A stretch of DNA of 64,000 nucleotides, taken from assembly GCA_023228985.1 (NCBI GenBank), contig JALOAC010000001.1, positions 62,001 through 126,000 on the forward strand, read 5' to 3'. A model generated the notes under the pieces. It worked only from the letters and a program-made list of their open reading frames with translations. It made no database searches and had not been told where the DNA came from. The position numbers were made by a program, and so were the translations under genes. Positions 8,007-16,673 of this stretch are shown piece by piece (position 1 is the stretch's first letter; every line of letters starts with the position of its first letter). Source of the stretch: Thiopseudomonas sp. (GTDB lineage: Bacteria; Pseudomonadota; Gammaproteobacteria; Pseudomonadales; Pseudomonadaceae).

Positions 8007-9572
8007 TTGACAAATGTTTTTGCCAGTCGCTTAAGCCTGCTAAGTCAGCCTGAAGCCTTGCTCCAACTTAAAAACTGCCTACAGGGTATTGAGCGCGAAT
8101 CTTTGCGCGTCACCAATCAGGGTCAGCTTGCTCTAACCGAGCATCCTAAGGCTCTGGGTTCGGCGTTAACTCACGGCAGTATTACCACTGACTATGCTGA
8201 GCCGCTGCTTGAATTTATTACCCAAGCCCATGCAGATCCAGCACAAACTCTGGCAGAACTGGAAGACATTCATCGCTTTACCCACAGCGTGCTCGGTGAT
8301 GAATTACTCTGGAGCCCATCCATGCCTTGCCTGCTGCCGCGTGAAGAGGATATTCCTATCGCGCGTTACGGCAGTTCCAACGTCGGCCAGTTTAAATACC
8401 TTTATCGTATGGGGCTGTCGGTTAGATACGGCAGAACCATGCAGTGTATTGCTGGAATCCACTATAATTTCTCTATTCCAGAAAGCATTTGGTCAGTGTT
8501 GCAGCAAGGCAGCAAAAACACACAGCCATTAATGGACTATCAGTCCGACTGTTATATTGCGTTAATCCGCAACTTCCGCCGTTACAGCTGGCTGCTTATG
8601 TATTTATTTGGCGCATCACCCGCGGTCGATAAAAGCTTTTTGCGCGATAATCCACATCAGCTGGATACCTATGATGAGCACACGCTCTACTTGCCCTACG
8701 CCACCAGCTTGCGCATGAGCGACCTCGGTTATCAAAGCAATGCTCAAGCAGGGATTACTCCGTGCTACAACAACTTGCAAAACTATACCGACAGCCTACT
8801 CGAAGCAGTGAGTACTCCCTACCCTGCTTATGAAACCATTGGCACGTGCAAGGATGGGCAATGGCTGCAGATTAATACCAATATTCTGCAAATAGAGAAT
8901 GAGTATTATTCTTCCATCCGCCCTAAACGTATTACCGAAGGTGATGAGCGTCCGGTGGAAGCACTAATCAAGCGCGGTATCCAGTACGTCGAGGTACGCT
9001 GCATCGATATCAACCCGTTTTTACCCTTGGGTATCGACCTGTCGCAGTCGCAATTTTTGAATAGCTTTTTACTGTTCTGCGCCTTACAAGACAGTCCAGT
9101 ATTCTCTGGCAACGCTTGTCCTGAGACGCGCCAAAACTTTTTAACCGTCGTCAACCAAGGACGCGCACCTGACTTGCAGCTTAAGCGCGACGGTCAAACT
9201 GTTAGCATGCACAGCTGGGCAACAGAATTATTTGATGGCATACAAGTCTGTGCCGAGCTGCTGGATAGCGCACATGGCGGTCAAGAACATCAACAAGCAC
9301 TTGCACAGCAGCGCGCCAAATTGGCTGACGTTGATCTAACCCCGTCTGCACAGGTACTTAATGCCATGCGCAAGAATTCCTGTAGTTTTACGCAGCTGGC
9401 TTTAGCACTCAGTCGCCAGCACGCGGATAGTTTGCGTGATCCTGCACCTGAACTTGTGCAGCACTACCAAGCGTTAGCCGCTCAGTCCATTGAACAGCAA
9501 CGGCGTATCGAAGCAGCCGATAGCATTAGTTTTGATGAATACATGGCAGCGTATTACACGCAACTCAACTAG
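8007..9572 (+). CDS. gshA: Glutamate-cysteine ligase
   Basis: First step of glutathione synthesis: joins L-glutamate and L-cysteine using ATP, in the cytosol. The 521-residue protein is of the gammaproteobacterial GshA class, with GIERESLRV near residue 30, SALTHGSITTDYAEPLLEFIT, and QYVEVRCIDINPFLPLGI in the catalytic core. The start is TTG at 8007 with GAGGAA 6 bp upstream, and the reading frame begins V/M-TNVFASRLS. A TTG start is also used in E. coli gshA. The partner gshB lies at 60983 in this window. A hairpin follows the stop. Confidence 0.96.
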   Translation: MTNVFASRLSLLSQPEALLQLKNCLQGIERESLRVTNQGQLALTEHPKALGSALTHGSITTDYAEPLLEFITQAHADPAQTLAELEDIHRFTHSVLGDELLWSPSMPCLLPREEDIPIARYGSSNVGQFKYLYRMGLSVRYGRTMQCIAGIHYNFSIPESIWSVLQQGSKNTQPLMDYQSDCYIALIRNFRRYSWLLMYLFGASPAVDKSFLRDNPHQLDTYDEHTLYLPYATSLRMSDLGYQSNAQAGITPCYNNLQNYTDSLLEAVSTPYPAYETIGTCKDGQWLQINTNILQIENEYYSSIRPKRITEGDERPVEALIKRGIQYVEVRCIDINPFLPLGIDLSQSQFLNSFLLFCALQDSPVFSGNACPETRQNFLTVVNQGRAPDLQLKRDGQTVSMHSWATELFDGIQVCAELLDSAHGGQEHQQALAQQRAKLADVDLTPSAQVLNAMRKNSCSFTQLALALSRQHADSLRDPAPELVQHYQALAAQSIEQQRRIEAADSISFDEYMAAYYTQLN

Positions 9573-9578
9573 CTTGAT

Positions 9579-9604
9579 AGAACGGGCAAGTCACCGCCCG
9601 TTCT
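9579..9604. terminator. Hairpin between convergent gshA and spuH
   Basis: A perfect 9-bp stem AGAACGGGC/GCCCGTTCT with an 8-nt loop lies between two convergent genes. Neither side has a strong T-run, so it is a likely but not textbook bidirectional terminator. Confidence 0.6.
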
Positions 9605-9623
9605 GCCATCTATTCGCTTAAGC

Positions 9624-10505
9624 CTATACGCCTTCCGGACCCATACGTACCGCAGCGCTCGCACGCTCCAGCTCTTTCATCTCAGCAACCGGACGTTTGC
9701 GTTTTTCTTCGGTATTGCGGGTAAAAAACCAGACCAAGAATGTAACAAGCGAAATCACTAACAAAATTAGGCTAGCTATAGCATTGATTTCAGGCTTAAC
9801 CCCAAGGCGCACCGCAGAAAATATCTCCATCGGTAAGGTCGTCGAACCCGGCCCTGAAACAAAGCTTGCCAACACCAAGTCATCCAGCGACAGCGCAAAT
9901 GCCATCATAAAGCCAGCGGCTAACGAGGGTACAATCATCGGCATGGTGATTAAGAAAAACACCTTCCACGGCTTAGCACCCAAATCCATCGCAGCTTCTT
10001 CCATCGAGCGGTCCAGCTCACGCAAGCGTGATGAGACGATCACGGCCACATAAGCCGTGCTGAAGGTGGTGTGAGCAATCCAGATGGTGACCACGCCACG
10101 CTCCATCGGCCAGCCAATCAACTGCGCCATGGCAACAAACAACAACAATAGTGACAGCCCTGTGATCACCTCTGGCATAACCAAGGGCGCGGTCACCATG
10201 CCGCCAAACAGGGTACGCCCACGGAAGTGCTTGATGCGTGTCAGCACCAGCGCTGCCAGCGTGCCCAAGGCCGTGGCGGCTATCGCGGTATAGGTGGCAA
10301 TCTCCAAAGAACGCAAGACCGCACTCATCAGCTGCTGGTTATCCAGCAACCCCGCATACCATTTGGTCGACCAGCCGCCCCATACTGTCACTAAGCGTGA
10401 AGCGTTAAAGGAATACAGCACCAGCACCAACATCGGCACATAGATAAATAGCAGCCCGGCAATCAGCATAAAGCGTGAAAAGCTAAATTTTTTAATAAAT
10501 CCCAT
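9624..10505 (-). CDS. spuH: Polyamine ABC transporter permease (PotI/SpuH)
   Basis: The 293-residue inner-membrane permease has about six hydrophobic segments and the conserved EAA-type loop (EEAAMDLGAKPWKVFFLITMP) that contacts the ATPase. It is the last gene of a five-gene spermidine/putrescine import set, 3 bp after spuG. Gene order, and the sequences of the two binding proteins at the head of the operon, match P. aeruginosa spuDEFGH. The C-terminal 40 residues are charged and cytoplasmic. Confidence 0.92.
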   Translation of the reverse strand: MGFIKKFSFSRFMLIAGLLFIYVPMLVLVLYSFNASRLVTVWGGWSTKWYAGLLDNQQLMSAVLRSLEIATYTAIAATALGTLAALVLTRIKHFRGRTLFGGMVTAPLVMPEVITGLSLLLLFVAMAQLIGWPMERGVVTIWIAHTTFSTAYVAVIVSSRLRELDRSMEEAAMDLGAKPWKVFFLITMPMIVPSLAAGFMMAFALSLDDLVLASFVSGPGSTTLPMEIFSAVRLGVKPEINAIASLILLVISLVTFLVWFFTRNTEEKRKRPVAEMKELERASAAVRMGPEGV

Positions 10506-10508
10506 AGG

Positions 10509-11414
10509 TTAGCCCTCCAACTCTTTGGCCTGTGCTCGGTTAAAGAACACTATGGGAATCAGCAAAATCAGCAGCATGATTACCGCCAAGGCTGACGCCA
10601 CCGGCCAGTCACGGTTATTAAAGAACTCTTGCCAGAGCACTTTACCGATCATTAGCGTCTCAGGACCGCCTAACAATTCAGGAATCACAAACTCCCCCAC
10701 TACCGGAATAAACACCAGCATGCAGCCGGTGATGATACCGCCTTTGGATAACGGGAAAGTAATCCTCCAAAAGCTGGTGTGGCGGCGCGCGCCTAAGTCC
10801 GCTGCTGCTTCGAGCAGGGATTGATCATGCTTGACCAGGTTGGCATACAGCGGTAACACCATAAACGGCAGATAGGCATACACGATGCCGATATAGACGG
10901 CGATGTTGGTGTTTAGAATCTGTAAAGGCTCGCTAATCAGCCCGGTCCACAGCAAAAAGCCATTGAGTAGTCCGTTATTGCTCAGAATACCCATCCAGGC
11001 ATACACGCGAATCAGCAGTGCGGTCCACGTCGGCATCATCACCAGCAGCAGCCAAATCGGACGCATGTTGGGGCTGGCGCGGGAGATGGCGTAGGCCATG
11101 GGATAGCCCAGCAGCAAGCACCAAAAGGTACTGATTAAAGCAATTTTGACCGAACCCAGATACGCTGCGATATACAACTTATCTTCGCTGAGCAGGATGT
11201 AATTACCCAAATTCAGCAGGATCGCCAACTTCTCATCCGCCCATTCGACCAAGCTGGTATAGGGCGGAATCGCGATGTCGGCTTCGGCAAAGCTAATTTT
11301 TAAAATAATGGCAAACGGCAGCAAGAAAAACAGCAGCATCCACGCAAAGGGAATACCGATGAGCGCGTGCTTGCCATTGGGCAGGCGCTGTTTTAACCAG
11401 TTCAAGGCGTTCAT
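10509..11414 (-). CDS. spuG: Polyamine ABC transporter permease (PotH/SpuG)
   Basis: The 301-residue multi-spanning permease has the ATPase-docking loop LLEAAADLGARRHTSFWRITFP. It pairs with SpuH to form the membrane channel of the polyamine importer. Its start overlaps the end of spuF by 4 bp, indicating translational coupling. N-terminal residues before the first helix are short and basic, as in PotH proteins. Confidence 0.92.
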   Translation of the reverse strand: MNALNWLKQRLPNGKHALIGIPFAWMLLFFLLPFAIILKISFAEADIAIPPYTSLVEWADEKLAILLNLGNYILLSEDKLYIAAYLGSVKIALISTFWCLLLGYPMAYAISRASPNMRPIWLLLVMMPTWTALLIRVYAWMGILSNNGLLNGFLLWTGLISEPLQILNTNIAVYIGIVYAYLPFMVLPLYANLVKHDQSLLEAAADLGARRHTSFWRITFPLSKGGIITGCMLVFIPVVGEFVIPELLGGPETLMIGKVLWQEFFNNRDWPVASALAVIMLLILLIPIVFFNRAQAKELEG

Positions 11415-12565
11415 TGCTGGAACACCACGCCGCTATCATCCACCCAATGGACAAATACTTCATCTTCCCAAGTAGGGCGTTTGACGTTACGTTCTGAGTT
11501 CGCCATAAAGGCTTGTGCAATTTTGCCCGACGGCAGCTCAACGTAATACACCGAGTGGCCGCCTAGGTAGGCAATATCATGCACCTTCGCAGTACTCCAG
11601 TTGTACTCTTCGTACTCAAGATCCTCTGGTTTGCTGCTTGATAGCAGCAGCTTTTCGGGACGCAAAGCAAAGGTTACCCGCTTATCTTCAGCACGGACAG
11701 CCATACCGTGACCGATGTAAATTGGCATCGGCAATTGTGGGCTAGCAACAATGACGTGGTCTAACTCATCTGCAATAATTTCGCCATCAAACAGGTTTAC
11801 GTTGCCGATAAACTCACACACCATGCGATTAGCGGGGGTTTCGTAAATATCCATCGGGCTGCCAACCTGCTCGATCCAGCCTTGGTTCATAATGGCAATG
11901 CGCTCAGCCATGGTCATGGCTTCTTCTTGGTCGTGGGTGACCATCACGCAGGTTACGCCAACGCGCTCGATAATTTCGACCAACTCCAACTGCATTTGTG
12001 AGCGCAGTTTTTTATCCAAAGCGCCCATCGGTTCATCGAGTAATAACAGCTTAGGCCGCTTGGCCAGTGAGCGTGCTAAAGCCACGCGCTGGCGCTGACC
12101 ACCGGATAAATTATGCGGCTTGCGCTTTGAGTATTTGGTCATGTGTACCAAGCGCAGCATTTCCTCAACCCGCTCTTGGATTTCTTCACGCGGCAAATTA
12201 TCTTGTTTCAGGCCAAAAGCAATATTTTGCTCCACCGTCATATGCGGAAACAGTGCATACGACTGAAACATCATATTGATCGGGCGCTCATAAGGAGGCA
12301 TATGGGTAATGTCTACCCCATCAAGAAAAATCCGTCCTTCAGAGGGCGTTTCAAAGCCGGCCAGCATCCTCAGCAAGGTGGACTTGCCAGAGCCCGACCC
12401 GCCCAATAAAGCAAAGATTTCACCCTTATTGATGTTGATACTAACGCTATCAACCGCCACGGTGTCGCCAAAACTTTTACTCACCCGCTCAATACGCACC
12501 AACACGTCTTTGGTTTTTTGCATATTGGCTAACGCTTTCTTATAAGCGCCTGAAGGTATTGCCAT
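11411..12565 (-). CDS. spuF: Polyamine ABC transporter ATPase (PotG/SpuF)
   Basis: The 384-residue ATP-binding subunit has Walker A (LLGGSGSGKSTLL), Q-loop (MMFQSYALFPHMTV), signature (LSGGQRQRVALARSL), Walker B (LLLLDEPMGALDKK), H-loop (MVTHDQEEAMTMA) and a C-terminal TOBE regulatory domain. It powers uptake through SpuG/SpuH. It starts 63 bp after spuE, and the gap contains a terminator-like hairpin that probably reduces its expression relative to the binding proteins. Confidence 0.94.
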   Translation of the reverse strand: MAIPSGAYKKALANMQKTKDVLVRIERVSKSFGDTVAVDSVSININKGEIFALLGGSGSGKSTLLRMLAGFETPSEGRIFLDGVDITHMPPYERPINMMFQSYALFPHMTVEQNIAFGLKQDNLPREEIQERVEEMLRLVHMTKYSKRKPHNLSGGQRQRVALARSLAKRPKLLLLDEPMGALDKKLRSQMQLELVEIIERVGVTCVMVTHDQEEAMTMAERIAIMNQGWIEQVGSPMDIYETPANRMVCEFIGNVNLFDGEIIADELDHVIVASPQLPMPIYIGHGMAVRAEDKRVTFALRPEKLLLSSSKPEDLEYEEYNWSTAKVHDIAYLGGHSVYYVELPSGKIAQAFMANSERNVKRPTWEDEVFVHWVDDSGVVFQQ

Positions 12566-12579
12566 CGAATTCTCCCAAC

Positions 12580-12607
12580 AAAAAAAGCCCAGCCTAACGG
12601 CTGAGCT
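12580..12607 (-). terminator. Intra-operon terminator/attenuator between spuE and spuF
   Basis: Read on the minus strand, a 9-bp stem (AGCTCAGCC/GGCTGGGCT, one G-U pair) with a GTTA loop is followed by seven T residues. It lies after the spuE stop and before the spuF start, so it would let only part of transcription continue into the ATPase and permease genes. Confidence 0.75.
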
Positions 12608-12628
12608 ACTAGCTACAGACCGTTTGAA

Positions 12629-13720
12629 TTAACGACCCGATTTAAAACGAGTCCACGTACGGGTTTTGATCCGCTGTACATTGGCCGGTAAAGGTTCAGA
12701 AACAAACAACTTGTCTAACACCGCTTGCTCTGGATAGACCGCAGGGTTATCGCGTACGTCTTCATCCATCAGCTCATCTGCATGCTTGTTAGGGTTAGCA
12801 TAGCCCACATAGTCACTAATACCTGCAATCACTTCGGGTTCCAGCATGTAGTTGATAAAGGCATGCGCTTGCTCCACATTGCCAGCATCGGCTGGAATCG
12901 CCAACACATCAAACCACAGGTTACCGCCCTCTTTGGGAATACTGTAGGCAATCTCAATACCCTGCCCCGCTTCTTCAGCACGGTCAGCAGCTTGCATCAC
13001 ATCACCAGAAAAGCCTGCTGCAACACAGATATTGCCGTTGGCCAGATCTGCCACATACTTGGATGAATGGAAGTAGGTTACATAGGGTCGAATTTTCGCC
13101 AATTTTTCTAGCGCTTTTTCATAGTCTTTTGCTTTATGCGAATTTGGGTTAAGACCCATATAGTTGAGTACTGCAGGAATCATTTCATCGGCAGCATCCA
13201 GAAAAGCCACACCACAGGTGCTTAGCTTTTCCATGTTCTCAGGCTCAAACAAAGCGGCCCAAGAATCAATCGTATCCACGCCCAGCACTTCTTTAACTTT
13301 GGCGGCGTTGTAGCCAATGCCGTTAGTTCCCCATAAGTAAGGCACGGCATATTGGTTGCCTGGGTCATTGGTGGCCACTTGCTTCATCAAGTGTTCTTCC
13401 AAATTACTCCAGTTAGGTAATTGGTTGCGATCCAGCTTTTGGAAAACACCAGCTTGCACTTGGCGTGCTAAAAAATGATCCGAGGGCACCACCACATCAT
13501 AGCCACTACGGCCAGCCAGCAGTTTGCCTTCTAGGGTTTCGTTGGAATCGAACACGTCATACACCACATGGATGCCATGGCGTTCTTTAAAGTCGCTCAG
13601 TGCGGTTTCACTGATGTAATCAGACCAGTTGTACACGTGCACTGTCGATGCACTGGCGATACTGCTAACGGAGATTGTTAGCGCAGTTCCTAACAACAAA
13701 GTATGGATTAATTTAAGCAA
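12629..13720 (-). CDS. spuE: Periplasmic polyamine-binding protein (SpuE-like)
   Basis: The 363-residue protein has a signal peptide (LIHTLLLGTALTISVSSIASA) and the PotD/PotF fold starting TVHVYNWSDYISETALSDF, with GYDVVVPSDHFLARQ, YLWGTNGIGYN and YFHSSKYVADLANG. It delivers polyamine to SpuFGH. Features such as DVFDSNETLEGKL and the C-terminal RTRTWTRFKSGR resemble SpuE, the spermidine-preferring paralogue in P. aeruginosa. Substrate choice is inferred by similarity and position. The two binding proteins are clearly paralogous (tandem duplication). Confidence 0.88.
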   Translation of the reverse strand: MLKLIHTLLLGTALTISVSSIASASTVHVYNWSDYISETALSDFKERHGIHVVYDVFDSNETLEGKLLAGRSGYDVVVPSDHFLARQVQAGVFQKLDRNQLPNWSNLEEHLMKQVATNDPGNQYAVPYLWGTNGIGYNAAKVKEVLGVDTIDSWAALFEPENMEKLSTCGVAFLDAADEMIPAVLNYMGLNPNSHKAKDYEKALEKLAKIRPYVTYFHSSKYVADLANGNICVAAGFSGDVMQAADRAEEAGQGIEIAYSIPKEGGNLWFDVLAIPADAGNVEQAHAFINYMLEPEVIAGISDYVGYANPNKHADELMDEDVRDNPAVYPEQAVLDKLFVSEPLPANVQRIKTRTWTRFKSGR

Positions 13721-13767
13721 TAATACGTCCTCACTTATTTATATGGGTCCGCAGACCAATGGGCTAA

Positions 13768-13795
13768 ACAGCCTCGCCAATAATGGCGAGGCTGT
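13768..13795 (-). repeat. Perfect hairpin between spuD and spuE
   Basis: An 11-bp perfect inverted repeat (ACAGCCTCGCC/GGCGAGGCTGT) with a 6-nt loop lies between the two binding-protein genes. The minus-strand T content after it is weak, so it may be an mRNA-stabilising element for spuD or a leaky terminator. Confidence 0.6.
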
Positions 13796-13806
13796 GATTG
13801 CACAGG

Positions 13807-14907
13807 TTATTTACCTGATTTGATTTTGGTCCAGCTACGGGTCATGGCACGCTGGGTTTTGGCGGACAAATCCGGGAAGGTGTACAGCTTTTTCAGCATC
13901 GCTTCATCCGGATAGATGCCAGGATCGTTGCGGTACAGCTCATCAACTAATGGTGTCGCTGCACTATTAGCATTAGGAAACTGCAAGTAGTCGGTCAAAT
14001 CCGCCATCACCTGCGGCTGCAACAGGTAGTTTATAAACTCATGCGCTTCTGTGACATTTTTCGCATCGGCAGGAATACCCACCATATCGAAGAAGGTGCC
14101 AGCACCTTCTTTCGGAATGGTATAGGCAATACGTACGTTACCTGTACCTTCCTCGGCGCGCGCCTTGCTCTGGTAAAGATCGCCAGAATAGCCTACTGCT
14201 ACACAAATATTGCCATTAGCCAAGTCTGAAATGTACTTGGAGGAATGGAAATACGTGATGTAAGGGCGAATTTTTAATAGCAGATCCTCAGCTTGTTTTA
14301 AGTGCTCTGGATTATCGCTATCTGTCGGCAAACCGAGATAATGCATGGCTGCCGGAATCATTTCTGTGGGCGAATCAAGCAACGCTACGCCGCACTCGTG
14401 CAGTTTGCTCACGTACTCAGGATTGAAAATAAAATCCCAGCTGTCTAGCGCTACATCGCCAAGCTCAGCTTTGACCTTATCAAGGTTATAGCCAATACCA
14501 ATAGAACCCCACATGTAGGGAATGGAGTATTGATTACCCGGATCACTCACTTCCAAAGTTTTAAGCAAATCCTTGTTTAGGTTATCCCACAGAGGTAACT
14601 GGCTACGATCCAGTTTTTGGTAAACACCGGCTTTAATTTGCTTAGCCAAAAACGGGTTAGAGGGCACAACAATGTCATAGCCAGAACGGCCTGACAGTAA
14701 TTTTGCTTCTAGAACTTCGTTGTTGTCGTACACATCAAACACCACCTTGATGCCGCTTTGTTTTTCAAAGTTGCTAATGGTGTCCGGGGCGACATAGTCA
14801 GACCAGTGATACACATGCAGTACGCGCTTTTCGGCGAATACCGTGGTGGCAGTAGCCAAAGTCATAGCGAGAATCGCTAATGGAAAAGTAATTTTTTTCA
14901 CGCGCAC
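13807..14907 (-). CDS. spuD: Periplasmic polyamine-binding protein (SpuD-like)
   Basis: The 366-residue secreted protein has an N-terminal signal sequence (ITFPLAILAMTLATATTVFA) and a strong match to P. aeruginosa SpuD, for example NNEVLEAKLLSGRSGYD, FLAKQIKAGVYQKLD, YFHSSKYISDLANGN and TQRAMTRSWTKIKSGK. SpuD prefers putrescine; the preference here is inferred. It is the first gene of the spu operon, so its promoter should lie in the 520-bp gap upstream. The C-terminal end is the same motif as in SpuE. Confidence 0.9.
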   Translation of the reverse strand: MRVKKITFPLAILAMTLATATTVFAEKRVLHVYHWSDYVAPDTISNFEKQSGIKVVFDVYDNNEVLEAKLLSGRSGYDIVVPSNPFLAKQIKAGVYQKLDRSQLPLWDNLNKDLLKTLEVSDPGNQYSIPYMWGSIGIGYNLDKVKAELGDVALDSWDFIFNPEYVSKLHECGVALLDSPTEMIPAAMHYLGLPTDSDNPEHLKQAEDLLLKIRPYITYFHSSKYISDLANGNICVAVGYSGDLYQSKARAEEGTGNVRIAYTIPKEGAGTFFDMVGIPADAKNVTEAHEFINYLLQPQVMADLTDYLQFPNANSAATPLVDELYRNDPGIYPDEAMLKKLYTFPDLSAKTQRAMTRSWTKIKSGK

Positions 14908-15428
14908 AGCTCCTTTTTAGTCTGTTTAAAGAATAAACCGCTTACTTAAAGCGGACATTGGGGTTGTAATAGCAATGTTTTTACAAACAAGCTTTATTGA
15001 GTGTAACGTCTGGCCAAGTAAGGCAACCATTGTCATTGCAATGATTTATTTACATTCAAAAAAACTTATTTACAGACTAGGCATCCCTTTCCTTAGTAGC
15101 CTAATAGCAGTTAAAGCCCTGTGCTTGAGATTTCATCGGCTGCTTCTAAGCTTCTGCAAAAGACAGAGCAATGAGCCGACAAAATTTGCGAAAATGCTAA
15201 CACAGATAGAAAAAAATGGAACCGCCTGCACAAATAATTTTTATATCTGTTGCGGTTAAGTTTTTGTAATTCTCTAGTGTGCCCACCTGTTTGATTACAG
15301 AGTTGCAGCTTTAGACCGCCTATACTTAAATACCTTTTTTGTATAGTATACAGAATCATTTTTAACCCTAGATTTCGCGTTATTGGCAGCAATAACGTAC
15401 TTAACTAAGTCCCTAACAGGAGTAACAC
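14908..15428. other. Gene-free divergent region between spuD and cytochrome c'
   Basis: I see no convincing gene in these 521 bp; the open frames here lack a ribosome-binding site and family features. It should hold divergent promoters for spuD and the cytochrome gene. Two palindromes stand out: TCATTGCAATGA at 15033-15044 and TGTATA-G-TATACA at 15340-15352. Both are candidate operators, without assigned regulators. Confidence 0.6.
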
Positions 15429-15899
15429 ATGAAAAAACTAGTACTCGGCAGCATCTCTGCACTTTTAATCGCAACTAGCCTGCAGGCTGTCGCGCAACCT
15501 GATCCAGAAGAGCAAATTATTTTTCGTCAGGCAGGCTACAGTTTTATGAGCTGGAACATGGGCAAAATCAAAGCAATGGCTATTGATGGCACCATGGCTT
15601 GGGATCCTGCTCAGGTTCAAGCAGCAGCCAACAGCATTGCTGCTACTGCTAACTCTGGCATGGGCGCGCTATACACCCCAGGTACAGAAAAAAATATCGG
15701 CAATACTAAAACCAATGCGCGTGCAGAAATGTTTACTGATATGGAAGGCGTAGGCAAAGTAGCCATAGCATTTAATAAAGCGGCCAACGAGCTAGCCGAA
15801 GCCGCCAAGTCAGGCGACAAAGCGGCAATCACTAAAGCTTTCGCGGCAACTGGTGATAGCTGTAAAGCTTGTCACGACAAGTATCGCGAAAAGATGTAA
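15429..15899 (+). CDS. Cytochrome c' / c556-type class II cytochrome c
   Basis: The 156-residue exported protein has a signal peptide (KLVLGSISALLIATSLQAVA), the four-helix class II layout, and a single C-terminal heme motif CKACH followed by DKYREKM. In this family heme attaches through the two Cys and the His; the sixth site is often open and can bind NO or CO. An AGGAG ribosome-binding site lies 7 bp upstream. It ends in a terminator shared with the convergent cytochrome b gene, and the two may exchange electrons. Whether it is c' or c556 cannot be settled by eye. Confidence 0.88.
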   Translation: MKKLVLGSISALLIATSLQAVAQPDPEEQIIFRQAGYSFMSWNMGKIKAMAIDGTMAWDPAQVQAAANSIAATANSGMGALYTPGTEKNIGNTKTNARAEMFTDMEGVGKVAIAFNKAANELAEAAKSGDKAAITKAFAATGDSCKACHDKYREKM

Positions 15900-15915
15900 G
15901 CCTAAACGCAGCGCT

Positions 15916-15946
15916 AAAAAAGCCGGACTCTGTGTTCGGCTTTTTT
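15916..15946. terminator. Bidirectional terminator between cytochrome genes
   Basis: AAAAAAGCCGGA...TCGGCTTTTTT forms a GC stem with an A-run on one side and a T-run on the other, between two convergent genes. It can terminate both transcripts. Confidence 0.85.
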
Positions 15947-15950
15947 ATTC

Positions 15951-16640
15951 CTACCAAGCGGGCGCTGATACAGGGGGCGGAGGCGGTGCTGGCTGCCAAG
16001 CACCTGTGGCTAAATACACGCCACCAGCGGCAATCATCAGAGCAACAACAAATGCGACCCAACCACCACCTGTAGCTGGTTGTTGTTGCTCGTCGGTTTT
16101 CTCAGTATCACCCGTCAACATTGGCTTAACTATATTGTGCTTAAGCACAAACACATGATAAAGCACGGCCAACACATGCACGGCAATCAGGCCAACCATA
16201 ATCCAAAGACCTAGTCTGTGTAAGCCAGTGATATACAAACTATCGCTCCTGCTGACCAAGCGCGATAATGGCCCGGAAAAAGCAATTTCATCATTGGTAA
16301 ACAAGCCACTTACAGCTTGCCAGCCCAGCATCAACAGCAAGGCCACCATTGACATAACACCCAGAGGATTATGGCCTAAGGTGCGCCAATCTCCTTTTAG
16401 ATACTGGGGTAGTGCGATAAACGCGCGGAATAAAGCCGGGATGCGCGCATAGGTTGAGCCCAGTACCAGCCACGCCAGTCTAAAGCTAAGCAAACCGATA
16501 ACGGCCAAGCCAATCGTGGCGTGCCTGTCCATCCATGAACCGCCCTGCAAACCCGTGAAAATTGCTGCAAATACAGCAATGACCAATGACCAGTGAAACA
16601 GCCTTAAAGGAGCATCCCAAACCCTGACTTTGATACTCAT
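15951..16640 (-). CDS. Cytochrome b561-type membrane protein
   Basis: The 229-residue protein begins with a typical cytochrome b N-terminus, KVRVWDAPLRLFHWSLVI, where His in LFHW is a probable heme ligand. Four to five hydrophobic helices follow, with further candidate ligands (WMDRHATIG, GLHRLGLWIMVGLIAVHVLAVLYH). The C-terminal tail is unusually proline-rich (QPAPPPPPVSAPAW). Such proteins often pass electrons from the membrane to a periplasmic cytochrome c, and the convergent class II cytochrome is an obvious candidate partner. Function is inferred from fold and position. Confidence 0.85.
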   Translation of the reverse strand: MSIKVRVWDAPLRLFHWSLVIAVFAAIFTGLQGGSWMDRHATIGLAVIGLLSFRLAWLVLGSTYARIPALFRAFIALPQYLKGDWRTLGHNPLGVMSMVALLLMLGWQAVSGLFTNDEIAFSGPLSRLVSRSDSLYITGLHRLGLWIMVGLIAVHVLAVLYHVFVLKHNIVKPMLTGDTEKTDEQQQPATGGGWVAFVVALMIAAGGVYLATGAWQPAPPPPPVSAPAW

Positions 16641-16673
16641 TGAACTTCAATCCTTATACGCTTGAAAAAACCA

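Noticed and set aside
14975..15259. 94-residue plus-strand open frame in the spuD/cytochrome gap
   Set aside because: No ribosome-binding site, no recognisable family, and composition like non-coding DNA; region better read as divergent promoters.
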